Positions 1 through 9,700 of a stretch of DNA of 64,000 bases are shown in pieces. The position numbers and the translations under genes were made by a program. Every line of letters starts with the position of its first letter. Positions within the stretch are counted from its first letter, which is position 1. The notes beneath the pieces were generated by a model. The model worked only from the letters and a program-made list of their open reading frames with translations. It was not told where the DNA came from and ran no database searches. Origin of the DNA: Chloroflexota bacterium (GTDB lineage Bacteria; Chloroflexota; Anaerolineae; J036; Brachytrichaceae); assembly GCA_025354985.1 (NCBI GenBank), contig JANXLU010000012.1, positions 1-64,000 of the forward strand. Direction: 5' to 3'.

Positions 1-120
1 CGAATCCTTGATCTTTGGCTCGAACGCGCAACAAGCGAAAAAAAGCTGATCGAGCTGACGACGTATGTAGCGACGCTATGCGCGAATTACAAAAATTCGG
101 CGATATATCTCAAGTCCTAA
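1..120 (+). CDS. C-terminal end of an unknown protein (partial)
   Basis: The first reading frame is open from base 1 for 39 codons and stops with TAA at 118-120, three bases before the stop of the convergent transglycosylase gene. The tail (RILDLWLERATSEKK...) has an ordinary helical composition, and tight convergent stops are typical of real gene ends. The start lies outside the window. No family can be named from this fragment. A longer overlapping frame at 15-245 runs antisense into the transglycosylase and looks less natural. Confidence 0.45.
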   Translation, partial: RILDLWLERATSEKKLIELTTYVATLCANYKNSAIYLKS

Positions 121-122
121 CG

Positions 123-2564
123 TCACAAACCGGTGAAACCATAGAGTGCGCGATAGGTGACATAGTTGTCAGTAATTCCGCGGATATACCTGCGCGGTTC
201 ATCAAGCGTAATGGCCGCGTAATAAAGGTCGGGGTCGCCGTTTGACCGCTGTTGCCACTTTGCTGCGCGTCCGGCCCCGGCGTTATACGCGGAAAGGGCC
301 ACATACCAGTCGCCGGACGTTAATTCCTTCATTCGCACAAGGTAACTGGCGCCAAATGCCAGGCTTACATTGGGCCGGTTTAGATCTCGTTCCGAATAAT
401 TATCGGGCCAGCCCAGCTTTTGCGCGATTTCCGCTCCCGTAGTTGGCACAATTTGCATCAATCCACGTGCGGAAGCGGAGGATTCGGCATAGGATTGAAA
501 TAGGCTTTCCTGCCTTACAACAGCGAACAACAGAATTGGATCAACGTTAAACTGGGCCGCGGACGCCTGAATCAAGTCATAAAAATAGGTGGGATAAGCG
601 AGCTCTCCCAATATTCTGGGCACTTCACGGACATCATAGGTTGTCTTACCAGTCGCGACCAAAATGGCGCGCTCGGCACAGCTGATGCTCAGCCGATAGT
701 GACCGATCGTTCGCAGCAAAATGGCCAGGTGTGCAAGGGCATGCGAATTTGTGGAATATCCGTTATAGAGAGCCGACAGCTCTTCATCCGCCTCGCTGTG
801 AAACCCCAATTTCCAAAGCGCAACGCCGCGTTGGAACCGAACATCAGTCGTCAGGCTGATCGGAGCGCGGATTGCCTGGTCAACTGTCAATGTATTGCTT
901 GGACGCGAGGTCAGCCATTTCCCGAGTTCGTCCAGGCGCTCCTGCGCGGGAACTCCAGTCGCGCTTTGCGTCAGTGTAAGTGACGCCGCATTGGTGAATG
1001 GCGCCTGATCGCGGGCCAATTCTCGGGCGCGCAATCCAAAATAGCCATTAGTCACGGCCAATCGATCCAAAACCTCCGCCGCACCTTTTGCGTCACCAAT
1101 CTTTTGCAGGCCCTTGGCCACCCAAAGCTGCGCCTCTTGCGCAGCCACCGTGCCGGAAAACGACTTGGTGACCTCCCCTGCTCTGGAAACAACCTGCTCA
1201 AAGTTTCCGAGTCGGTAGGATTCAACCGCCGATCGAATAAGAGCATCTGCGCGAAACCCTGGAAGTGCCACATCACTGGTTGCTGCTTCAGCATAAACTG
1301 CGGCCGCGTCAGCAAACAAACCGGCTGAGTCGGCCAAAGATGCCGCCTGCAGAAATGCCCGCGATTGCTGCACATGCCCTTGTGCCTGCTTTCCAAACTG
1401 TCGATAGGCCTTGATGGCCTCGGCCAAGTTGCCGGCATTGGCCAGCGCATCGGCGCGGGCGATCAGGGCGTCAAGATATCTCACCCCGCCCTTGCCACGC
1501 CCGATAATCAGATCAAAGTTGCGAACCGCCTGCGCGCCATTGTCAAGCGCGATCAGATTAAGACCCGACCAATACAGAAGCTCCTCATTGCTGTTCCCCA
1601 CAACCTTGCTAGATCTGGAAAATGCCTGCTGGGCGGCCGTATAGGCCGAATTATGGTAGTCGACAATACCGCGCTGAAGTTCATCCACGGGTTGGTTTTC
1701 AGCCAGAAGCCTGTTAATAGCGTCGAATGCAGCGCTCGTATCGGGATAAACGGCGATAACTCCTTGAAGCGATTTTCTGGCCTCATCAGGTTTGCCTTGC
1801 ACACGAAGGACGGCCGATCGCTCCACCATCATTCGTGCAACATATTCCGGCCTCTTAGAAGAGGCAAGTATTGTGTCATATACCTTCACTGCCTCGGCGT
1901 ACAACCCGGCGTTTTGCAACGCCAGAGCAAGCTGCTCACGCCTGGCTTGGGCTATCGGCAATGAGGGTGCGGAATCCGCCGCGATACGCAAAGGACCTAC
2001 CGCCTTTTCAGGTTGCGCCGCCTGCAAATAATATTCACCAATCCACAAGTTCAAGTATGGCGATATCACCGGATTGGCGCCAAGCGCCTGCGAATACATT
2101 TGCGTCGCGCTAAGCGTCGCCCCGGCAAGCGCATAGGCGTGACCTGTCAAAATTTGCACATCTGGTCCGGAAATACCGCGCAACGCGTCGATCGCACCTC
2201 CGGTGTTTCGATTCGCAAGATTGAGTCCGGCTATTCGTAGCTGAATTGACGTGCCAATGGAATTGTCATCAACGAATCCTGCAGCGCTCTGATACAGCAC
2301 CAGGGCCTTTGTATCGTTTCCGTTGTTGGCTTCATATGAAGCCGTTTCCATCATCTGCAGAGCGCGCTCAGATGGCGAAGGTGTCGGGCTGACAACCACC
2401 GTTGGAGGTAGCGTAGTCGCCAGCGCCGATACCTCGTGCAGAGAAACAACTCCTGTGGCGGTGGAATCAATCCTAGGGGTGCGCACAACACATGCCGATA
2501 AAAAAAGGATCAGACCACTTACTGCCAGGGTTTTTGCGCGCCTGTGCGCTTGTTGGAACTTCAC
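123..2564 (-). CDS. Lipoprotein lytic murein transglycosylase with TPR-like repeats
   Basis: Predicted exported peptidoglycan lytic transglycosylase of 813 residues. It starts with GTG and an N-terminal lipoprotein signal ending in LFLSAC, followed by a Thr/Pro/Ser-rich linker. Residues about 60-640 are alpha-helical TPR-like repeats (Ala/Leu-rich, with many GxxxEAxxxY patterns), as in the superhelical part of Slt70-type enzymes. The C-terminal SLT domain carries the catalytic glutamate at about residue 686 in RQESLF, then SSASARGLMQIVP and a typical ALSAYNAGAGRAAKW segment. It would cleave the MurNAc-GlcNAc bond outside the membrane. It lies 39 nt from the mevalonate kinase gene on its upstream side and has no visible Shine-Dalgarno. 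The domain assignment is secure; the exact reaction product is inferred from the family. Confidence 0.9.
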   Translation of the reverse strand: MKFQQAHRRAKTLAVSGLILFLSACVVRTPRIDSTATGVVSLHEVSALATTLPPTVVVSPTPSPSERALQMMETASYEANNGNDTKALVLYQSAAGFVDDNSIGTSIQLRIAGLNLANRNTGGAIDALRGISGPDVQILTGHAYALAGATLSATQMYSQALGANPVISPYLNLWIGEYYLQAAQPEKAVGPLRIAADSAPSLPIAQARREQLALALQNAGLYAEAVKVYDTILASSKRPEYVARMMVERSAVLRVQGKPDEARKSLQGVIAVYPDTSAAFDAINRLLAENQPVDELQRGIVDYHNSAYTAAQQAFSRSSKVVGNSNEELLYWSGLNLIALDNGAQAVRNFDLIIGRGKGGVRYLDALIARADALANAGNLAEAIKAYRQFGKQAQGHVQQSRAFLQAASLADSAGLFADAAAVYAEAATSDVALPGFRADALIRSAVESYRLGNFEQVVSRAGEVTKSFSGTVAAQEAQLWVAKGLQKIGDAKGAAEVLDRLAVTNGYFGLRARELARDQAPFTNAASLTLTQSATGVPAQERLDELGKWLTSRPSNTLTVDQAIRAPISLTTDVRFQRGVALWKLGFHSEADEELSALYNGYSTNSHALAHLAILLRTIGHYRLSISCAERAILVATGKTTYDVREVPRILGELAYPTYFYDLIQASAAQFNVDPILLFAVVRQESLFQSYAESSASARGLMQIVPTTGAEIAQKLGWPDNYSERDLNRPNVSLAFGASYLVRMKELTSGDWYVALSAYNAGAGRAAKWQQRSNGDPDLYYAAITLDEPRRYIRGITDNYVTYRALYGFTGL

Positions 2565-2603
2565 GTTGATTTCATATTTAATCGCTGCGGCATGAGTTTG
2601 ACA

Positions 2604-3575
2604 TTAGCCAATCAACACCTGCATGGCGCCAGAACTCAGCAAACTTTCTCGCAGTTCCGCTGCGTGAGCGGAACTGCGGGCTAGCGCGATGATATTGCCG
2701 CCACGACCCGCTCCGCTAAGTTTTGCGCCAAGTGCACCCGACTTGCGCGCCGCGATACACAGCGCATCAAGTTCTTTGCAGCTGACATTTAGCTCTTGTA
2801 GAAGTTGGTGATTCTCGTCCATCAATTGACCTATCACAGGCCAGTTTGCAGCCAACAGGGCTTCGCGAGCACGCACGCTGACGAAGCCAATATCGTCAAA
2901 GTATTGATTAAATCGCAAGCGATTGGCGCGAAAACCTTCCCGTACCACGTCCACCATCTGTTTCGTGGGTGTTGAGAATCCAACTGCCGCGACAACCAAG
3001 CAGCTCAAAAGGTCTTCAGTTTGCTGCGGTGCCTCCAGAAGTTCTGATACGACATCCTTGATGAACCATAGTGGTTGCTCGTAGGCAATCACCGTGTTGT
3101 CTATACCGCTGGGTGTGCCATGATGGATTTTTTCAACCTCAAAGGCAAGTGCACTTGCATCTGCAACTGGCAAGTTGATTTCAAGCCAGGCGGCTACAGC
3201 ACGGGCACTGGCAACACTTGCGGCCGCTCCGCTGCCCAAATGTGAACCGACTGGCATATCCGACGTAACCGTGACCACGATGTTTTGTGCCGGGATCGCA
3301 GGATTCAGACGACGGCACCATTCATACGTATTGCAAACTATTCTGGAAAGCGGCCTGCCGGGATCGGTATCGGCATAAAAGTGTGACTTGATATTTGGCG
3401 CCTGAATTTCAATTCGTGGCGGAGTTTCCCATCTCGGTTCAATCTTTACAGTAGTCCGCACGGTAGTTACCGGCAGCGCAATCGCGGGCCGTCCATAGAC
3501 AACCGCGTGCTCGCCACACAATATCAGCTTTCCACAAGCTGTTGCACGCACTGGAGCGCGGTCACTGAATGACAT
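2604..3575 (-). CDS. mvk: Mevalonate kinase (GHMP kinase family)
   Basis: A 323-residue GHMP kinase that should phosphorylate mevalonate with ATP in the mevalonate route to isoprenoids. Motif 1 is GKLILCGEHAVVYGRPAIALP near the N-terminus. The nucleotide-binding loop is PVGSHLGSGAAASVASA, slightly altered from the usual GLGSSAA. The C-terminal motif 3 is KLSGAGRGGN. The GEHAVVYG segment is characteristic of mevalonate kinases rather than homoserine or galactokinases. The start codon overlaps the end of the upstream UbiA-family gene by 14 bases, indicating translational coupling. No other mevalonate-pathway genes are in the window. Phosphomevalonate kinase is a less likely alternative. Confidence 0.88.
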   Translation of the reverse strand: MSFSDRAPVRATACGKLILCGEHAVVYGRPAIALPVTTVRTTVKIEPRWETPPRIEIQAPNIKSHFYADTDPGRPLSRIVCNTYEWCRRLNPAIPAQNIVVTVTSDMPVGSHLGSGAAASVASARAVAAWLEINLPVADASALAFEVEKIHHGTPSGIDNTVIAYEQPLWFIKDVVSELLEAPQQTEDLLSCLVVAAVGFSTPTKQMVDVVREGFRANRLRFNQYFDDIGFVSVRAREALLAANWPVIGQLMDENHQLLQELNVSCKELDALCIAARKSGALGAKLSGAGRGGNIIALARSSAHAAELRESLLSSGAMQVLIG

Positions 3576-4452
3576 ACAAAACGAGTACCGCGGTCAGCAT
3601 GAACACGGCGCTTCCTGCGAGCAACCCGCGATCCTTCAACACCAATTCGTCTGGCGCGCCGCCTTCACCGCGCACGTGCACAAGATACAGATAGCGAAAC
3701 AAGCCATAAAGTGCGGCGGGAACAGTCAACATCATGCTGTGATCGGCTGGCAGTTGGGGTGCGGTGAAGGTATAAAACGAATATGCGGCGACCAACGCGC
3801 CTGTCACGATCGAAATTATTGCGTCCAGCAACGGAAGATTGTATTCACGCAGGATGGCACGCGTGCCCGCGCGATCACCCAGCTCTACTATTTCCCCCCT
3901 CCGCTTGCCAAATCCAATTAGCAAACTGATCAAAAACGTGCACATAAACAGCCACGGGGAAAATCTCTCTGCCAACACCAATGGAATTCCCGCCGCCACG
4001 CGCAACACAAATCCGGAAGCGAGCGTAAAAACATCAACCAATACAACATGCTTGAGCACGAAGCTATATAGCACCTGCATGATCAGATATGCGGATGCAA
4101 TGGCTCCAAATGTTGGATTGAGCGAAAATGCGCTGACAAGGCCCGTGATACCGACCACAACCGCCCAAACCACCGCGGCAACAAGTGACACCTCACCACT
4201 GGCAATTGGCCGAAACCGCTTGCGAGGATGCAACCGATCCTGCGGGGCATCAACCGAATCATTGACCAGGTAAACAACCGATGACAACAGACACAATATT
4301 GCAAATCCGGCGACAGTATTCGTAAGCGGTGCCCGCACGAACATCTTGAAATCAAAAATGAGCGGGAGAAAAATAAATCCGTTCTTAATCCATTGTCGCG
4401 GTCGCATGGTCCTTAACAAACCGCTGATTAGTCGCCAAATATCGCTCGACAC
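3562..4452 (-). CDS. UbiA-family prenyltransferase, decaprenyl-phosphate phosphoribosyltransferase-like
   Basis: A 296-residue integral membrane protein with about eight to nine hydrophobic segments. The first Asp-rich site is NDSVD at residues 64-68, followed by DRLHPRKRFRPIASG (to residue 86). That pattern fits the DPPR-synthase branch of UbiA proteins, which move phosphoribose from PRPP to a polyprenyl phosphate for arabinofuranose donor synthesis. A quinone-type prenyltransferase is the main alternative. It starts with GTG (4452) and probably has a leaderless transcript from a promoter divergent from the endonuclease IV gene. Its 3' end overlaps mevalonate kinase by 14 bases, linking polyprenyl use with isoprenoid supply. 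Confidence 0.82.
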   Translation of the reverse strand: MSSDIWRLISGLLRTMRPRQWIKNGFIFLPLIFDFKMFVRAPLTNTVAGFAILCLLSSVVYLVNDSVDAPQDRLHPRKRFRPIASGEVSLVAAVVWAVVVGITGLVSAFSLNPTFGAIASAYLIMQVLYSFVLKHVVLVDVFTLASGFVLRVAAGIPLVLAERFSPWLFMCTFLISLLIGFGKRRGEIVELGDRAGTRAILREYNLPLLDAIISIVTGALVAAYSFYTFTAPQLPADHSMMLTVPAALYGLFRYLYLVHVRGEGGAPDELVLKDRGLLAGSAVFMLTAVLVLYVIQ

Positions 4453-4458
4453 AATGCA

Positions 4459-4464
4459 AGTTTA
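4459..4464 (-). promoter_or_regulatory. -10 box of the UbiA gene (leaderless type)
   Basis: On the minus strand TAAACT lies six bases before the GTG start at 4452. A weak -35 match (TCGATA, four of six to TTGACA) is 17 bases further upstream. No Shine-Dalgarno is present, so the transcript probably begins at or next to the start codon. Confidence 0.5.
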
Positions 4465-4474
4465 CCGCGCACGC

Positions 4475-4480
4475 TACAAT
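4475..4480 (+). promoter_or_regulatory. -10 box of the endonuclease IV gene (leaderless type)
   Basis: TACAAT lies seven bases before the ATG at 4488 and no Shine-Dalgarno is present. The same TACAAT-spacer-ATG pattern recurs at several other genes in this window. No good -35 box is seen. Confidence 0.55.
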
Positions 4481-4487
4481 TTATCGA

Positions 4488-5378
4488 ATGAGCAAAGCGA
4501 TTCACACTGACCTGCCGTTTAGATTTGGAACGGTTGGCACGCCTCTCAGCGCGCCAAAAACAGGCGGCAGCGCAGGCGGTGTGGCCCGAATTCGCGAGTT
4601 AAATCTATCCGCGCTGGAGCTCGCATGGGTACGCGGAACGACTAATATAGGCGATGAAGTATGCGCCCGAATCAAATTGGCGTCCGAGACTAATCATGTA
4701 GCTTTGAGCGTACATGCAACCTATTTCTTCAACTTGAACGCGGCCACTGACGAGATGTGGCAGGCCGGTCGCGAACGTTTGCTCCAGGCCGCCCGTCTTG
4801 GCTTTAAGGCCGGGGCGACAGACATTATTTTTCATCCCGGCAGCTACATGAAATTAGCCCCGTCGGTGGCTTTTGCAATAGCACGTGATCGACTGGCCGG
4901 TATCGCAGATCAACTGATAAAGGAAAAGATTAATGTCACCCTTCGTCCAGAGACAATGGGCAAAGGAGCATTGCTTGGCACCCTTGAAGAATGTATAGCC
5001 TGGAGCCAAAGCATCGAAACAGTCCTTCCATGCGTGGATTTTGCTCATTTGCACGCCCGACCCGGTGATGGATCATTCAATAGTTATGCCGAGTTCTCCG
5101 CGGCTCTGGCGTTGATTGCAAATGGCCTAGGCAACCGCGGGCTCAAAAACATGCATATTCACTTTAGCGGGATAGCGTATGGCCCGAAAGGCGAAAAGAA
5201 TCACCTGGTGCTTGAAGAGGCGGACATCAAATACAAGGAATTCTTCAAAGCATTGGCGGATTGCGGCGCAAGCGGTCGGGTGCTAAGCGAAACGCCAAAT
5301 ATGGAAGAAGGCGCTATCGTGATGCAAAATTCTTTCGCTCAGTCCCTTCGAAAGGCACGTGCGCAGCACTCGGGCTGA
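4488..5378 (+). CDS. nfo: Endonuclease IV-family TIM-barrel AP endonuclease
   Basis: A 296-residue protein of the xylose-isomerase-like TIM-barrel fold that matches the endonuclease IV layout, so its likely role is nicking DNA 5' of abasic sites in base excision repair. Metal-ligand motifs appear in order: SVHATYFFNLNA, HPGSYM, RPETMGKGALLG, VDFAHLHARPGDG, HIHFSGI, a later KNHL histidine, and LSETP near the end. The N-terminus is divergent from E. coli Nfo and resembles the shorter archaeal-type proteins. Transcription is divergent from ubiA and mvk. The next gene, an HlyD-type adaptor, begins 33 nt downstream, so they may be cotranscribed, but no functional link is evident. Confidence 0.85.
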   Translation: MSKAIHTDLPFRFGTVGTPLSAPKTGGSAGGVARIRELNLSALELAWVRGTTNIGDEVCARIKLASETNHVALSVHATYFFNLNAATDEMWQAGRERLLQAARLGFKAGATDIIFHPGSYMKLAPSVAFAIARDRLAGIADQLIKEKINVTLRPETMGKGALLGTLEECIAWSQSIETVLPCVDFAHLHARPGDGSFNSYAEFSAALALIANGLGNRGLKNMHIHFSGIAYGPKGEKNHLVLEEADIKYKEFFKALADCGASGRVLSETPNMEEGAIVMQNSFAQSLRKARAQHSG

Positions 5379-5410
5379 GAGCGCTCTCGAAACACGTAGA
5401 ATGGGCGGAT

Positions 5411-6760
5411 ATGGTAGCCCGGTTACACCTCCGATTTGCGTTGCTTGCATTGGCCCTAGTCGCCACCGGTTGCAATGCTTCGTCAATCCCTTCCACCCCC
5501 ACCCCGATCCCTGTTCCGCCGGCGCCACAACCACCCACGTACCGGGTACAGCGCGGTGCGGTCGTGCGCGGAACCGAATTTGCCGCCCGTGTGCAGCCGG
5601 CGGAAAGCGCCGAGCTCAACTTTGGTACCGACGGTCGCGTTCGGGTTGTCAACTTTAAGGGCGGAGATGCTGTTAAGAAGGGCGACGTGCTCGCCGAACT
5701 CGACCTAACCGACATTCGAACTCAGCTAACCCAGGCGACAATTCAATTCAACACCGCCCAAACCGTCTTGAGCGAAACCCAAAGATCTTATTCACGCACG
5801 CTGGAGCTTGCCCAGCTGGACCTCAATCAAGCCAGCTTGAACCTGCAAACCGCGCGAGCACGCGCCTCGGCCTCAAACATCAGCACTTTGAACAATGACT
5901 TGGATCGCAACGCCGTGGTAATTGCCGATATCGAAACGAGCATTCGCCGCGCGCGTGAAACGGGTAACCAAGCTGGTGCCGACAACGCCGGCAAAGTGCT
6001 GAAACAGGCTCAAGTCGACCGCGAAAAACTGCAGACAAGTTATAACCAGGCGCTCGCAGACGCAAAAGTCCGCGACTTGGAAGTTGCACGTCTGGAAAAT
6101 GAATACCGACGCGCTGTGCTAAATCTGGATCAAAAGGCGAACAAGCTGGACCCAAACCAGGTTCAAGCGTTGGAGACAGCCCGAGTCACCGTTGACTCGC
6201 TGAACGTCAAACTGGACAAAGGATCATTGATCGCACCCTTCGATGGCGTTATTGCATATCAACCTTTGGGATTGGGCGACAACGTTCGCGCCTTGGATGG
6301 AAACATAGTGGTAGCCAAGCCTGGCGAACTTGAATTGGTGGCGTCCTTAATCGATACGCAGCTTAACCAGATCAGTGTTGGTCAGTTGGTTAGTATTACG
6401 TTTGGCAACTTGCCCGACAAACAGTTCGACGGTTATATTTCGCGCGTTCCCGGGTTCGGAACATCGGGCACCACCAGCTCACAAACCAAGGATAAATTGG
6501 TGCGAATCGTAATCAAAAGTGGTCCTGCGTTGGAGCCGGGCATCACAGCCCAGGTGAAGACCGTTCTGGGAAAAAGCGAAAATGTCTTGTGGTTGCCTCC
6601 CAATGCCCTGCGCAAATATCGCGGACGAAGTTTCGTCGTGTTACAGGAGGCCGACGGGAGACAAAGGCGGGCGGATGTTCTCGTTGGATTGGAGGCCGCT
6701 GAGCGCGTGGAGATTCAAGATGGACTGAAAGAAGGTGATGTGATTGTGGGGCAGCAGTGA
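5411..6760 (+). CDS. HlyD/RND-type periplasmic adaptor lipoprotein
   Basis: Membrane-fusion adaptor of 449 residues. I chose ATG 5411 because it begins a lipoprotein signal ending VATGC (Cys21); the frame is open further upstream but that part lies within the endonuclease gene. A Pro-rich linker follows. A first half-lipoyl segment (GRVRVVNFKGGDAVKKGDVLAELD) leads into a long Gln/Ala/Leu-rich coiled-coil hairpin at about residues 105-275. The second half-lipoyl segment (IAPFDGVIAYQPLGLGDNV) and a beta-barrel domain follow. It overlaps the next gene by four bases (GTGA), so it should work with the FtsX-like permease as an exporter or lipoprotein-transport complex. No ATPase gene is adjacent. 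Confidence 0.87.
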   Translation: MVARLHLRFALLALALVATGCNASSIPSTPTPIPVPPAPQPPTYRVQRGAVVRGTEFAARVQPAESAELNFGTDGRVRVVNFKGGDAVKKGDVLAELDLTDIRTQLTQATIQFNTAQTVLSETQRSYSRTLELAQLDLNQASLNLQTARARASASNISTLNNDLDRNAVVIADIETSIRRARETGNQAGADNAGKVLKQAQVDREKLQTSYNQALADAKVRDLEVARLENEYRRAVLNLDQKANKLDPNQVQALETARVTVDSLNVKLDKGSLIAPFDGVIAYQPLGLGDNVRALDGNIVVAKPGELELVASLIDTQLNQISVGQLVSITFGNLPDKQFDGYISRVPGFGTSGTTSSQTKDKLVRIVIKSGPALEPGITAQVKTVLGKSENVLWLPPNALRKYRGRSFVVLQEADGRQRRADVLVGLEAAERVEIQDGLKEGDVIVGQQ

Positions 6761-9700
6761 AACTGTTTAACCTCTTCACCTTTGCACTCAGGCGCCTGAT
6801 CAACCAGCGCCTACTGGCCTTGTGCCTGCTCATTGGCCTCATTGCCGCCGCCGCCTTTGCAAGCGCCGTGCCGAGCTATGTAGATATTGCCCAGGGTCGG
6901 GTATTGCAGCAACGATTGCAACTCCTGGGTGTGAAGGCTAACGGCGGCAGAGGCGCCACTGAACCATTTGCGGTCAAGTACAACCACCTGTCGCTTGGTC
7001 GGGATTTCATTGACCAGGCCGGATATCAGAAGCTGGATGATTTTGTGACTTCGCGACGCGACTGGTTTGTGCTTCCGTCACTGGACGTCGGACGTTACGC
7101 ATCTTCGGATCGCTACCGAGTCTATGCCAGTGGTGACACGAAATCGCTCTATACGGCAAACGATGCCTCCAAGCCCACTCTACTCGATCCACGCCCGATT
7201 CAAAACGAACTGATGTATGTCAGCTTCGACTGGTTGCAGAATATAGAGAGCCACGTAAAGCTCGATGAGGGGGAGTTTCCAAAACTTGCTGCAGAGGGCC
7301 AGCCGATCGAGGTGATGGTTGAGCGTCGTCTTTCAAATGAGAATGGTATTCGCGCCGGTGATACGTTCACCGTCATAATTACTGAAAAAACCACGGTTGC
7401 GGTGGATCTCAAGACTACAAAGGAAATAAACATCGAACATCCCGTGGCGGTAAAGGTTACCGCGGTGTGGCGCGCCATTGACGAACGGGACTCCTTTTGG
7501 TTGGTGATCCCCCTCGGGTTTCGGGAAGTTTTTGCCGTCAACAAGGAAACCTTCTTTCAGCGCGTCATACCCAAGAGCCCGGAGGACATTCGGATGGCAT
7601 TGTGGCAGGTCGATCTTGACGAGCGCGAATTTAACGTGAGCAAGGTCGACGACCTGCTGTACTACGCCAATCTTGTAAAGACTCAGGCGCATGAGCTAAA
7701 TGGTAGTTTCGATCTCGAGAGCAGAATGTTGATTGCGTTGGATCGTTTCCGCAAGACGGCCGACGAGCTCACGCTTTTGCTAGTGATCTTTGGTCTCCCG
7801 TCATTTGTGATGGTGCTTTACTTTATTGCCCTGGTCGGCGGCATGGTGGTCAGGCAACAGGAAAGCGAAATTGCCATGCTGCGCAGCCGTGGCGCCACCA
7901 CGCTTGATGTAATCATCCTATACGTGTTTCAGGGTCTGATATTGGGTGGCGTGGCAGTTGCCCTGGGTGTTCCATTGGGCGGTCTGTTTGCGGCACTAAT
8001 TGCAAACACGCGTTCCTTTCTCGATTTTGGTTTGTCGGCCGATTTGCTGGCAAACGTTCGCTGGTCGCAAAACAGTCTCAAATTAGCGACCGGAGCTGTG
8101 TCGGTCGGTCTGGTTGCAACCATTGTTCCGGCAGTGGGCGCTGCAAGCCGCAACATCATCAGCTACAGCGCGAATCGAAACCGCGGGAATATGCAACCCT
8201 TCTGGCAGCGCGCATACTTGGATTTTCTCCTGCTGATTCCCTGTGCCTACGGTTACTGGCAACTGCGCAATTCGGGTCGATTGGGATTGGTTGATTTGAC
8301 CGGTGAAGCTATTGGAACCACGGCTCTGGGTAATGCTGATCCCTTTAGCGACCCCGTTCGCTTTTTGTTGCCAGCATTGTTTATTACCGCCGTGGGCTTG
8401 GTCGTTGCACGAATCGTGCCGTGGGTGTGCGGCCTGCTCGCGCGATTACTGGGCTCGCTGGATGTTGGCAGTCGACTGATTACGCCATTATTCCTGGCGC
8501 TCCGCGAATTGGCGCGCAGTGCCCAGGAGTATCTCGGCCCGCTTGTTCTCCTAATTTTTACGTTGGGCATAGCCGTTTATGGCGCAAGCACGGCCAAAAC
8601 TCTTAATGACCACCTGGCGGAGACCGCGTACTATGGTGTCGGAGCAGACGCGCGACTTGAAGAGCGGGGGGAATCGAACAAACCCAGCGCCGCGGATCAA
8701 AGCTTCCAGCGCACTCCAACCACGCCCGAGCAGGATGCTGAGCCCGAATTGTGGACGTTTAAGCCCGTTGAGGAGCACCTCCAAATACCCGGTGTTCAAG
8801 GCGTGGCCCGGGTGGCATTTATGGACGGCCTACCCAAGACATTACGCGGCGGCAATACGGATCGCGCACACCTGCTAGCCATTGACCGCCCCAATTACCA
8901 GCAGGTTGGCATCAGTGCATTTCGCTCGGACTTTGCCGGTGGTGAATCGTTTGGCGGGCTAATGAATGACTTGGGCTCAGCTCCTAACGCGCTCCTGATT
9001 CAGCGTCAATTTGCGACTGAAAATACCCTTAAAGTGGGAGACAAGCTGGCCATCGAGTTTCTGATCGACCGGGCAAAGGTGCCAATTACATTTACGATAA
9101 ACGGCATATTTGACAATTTCCCGATGTACACGCCGGACTTGGTGGACCTTAAGAAAAGGAACCTGCGTGAGTTTCCGTTCGTCGCAAATATTGGCTACGT
9201 GTTCGAAAGTATCGGTAAGGAGGTACCCTACGACGTACTATTCAAGCTGGCTCCAAATTTCACCGGTTTTGATTTGGCGCGTGAGGCGAGCGATCGCGAG
9301 TTTGTTGTTTGGAGCATTTATGACGCTCGTCTCAAAATACGGGACGAACAATTGAGACCGGAACGTCAGGGACTGCTAGGCATGCTGTCTGCCGGCTTTC
9401 TACTGGTAACGGCCTTAACTTTGGTGGGTTTTGCAGTTTATACCGTGCTTTCCTTCCGCCGCAGGTCCGTCGAAATTGGTGTTTTACGTGCGTTGGGTCT
9501 TGGGAGCGGCCAAATGGCCGTATACGTAATTCTGCTTCAGGTTTTGATTGTTGGGGCCGGAGCCGGTGCCGGAGTCGGTCTTGGCGTCGTAGTTAGTCAA
9601 CTGTTTATACCCTTTCTTCAGGTTGGCGGAAGCCTTATTGCGGACGTACCATCATTCCTGCCTAAAATCGCATGGGACGAGATTACCCTCGCCTACATCG

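Noticed and set aside
15-245. 76-residue plus-strand open frame overlapping the transglycosylase end
   Set aside because: Half of it is antisense to the conserved SLT domain; the partial frame ending at 120 fits the convergent gene end better.
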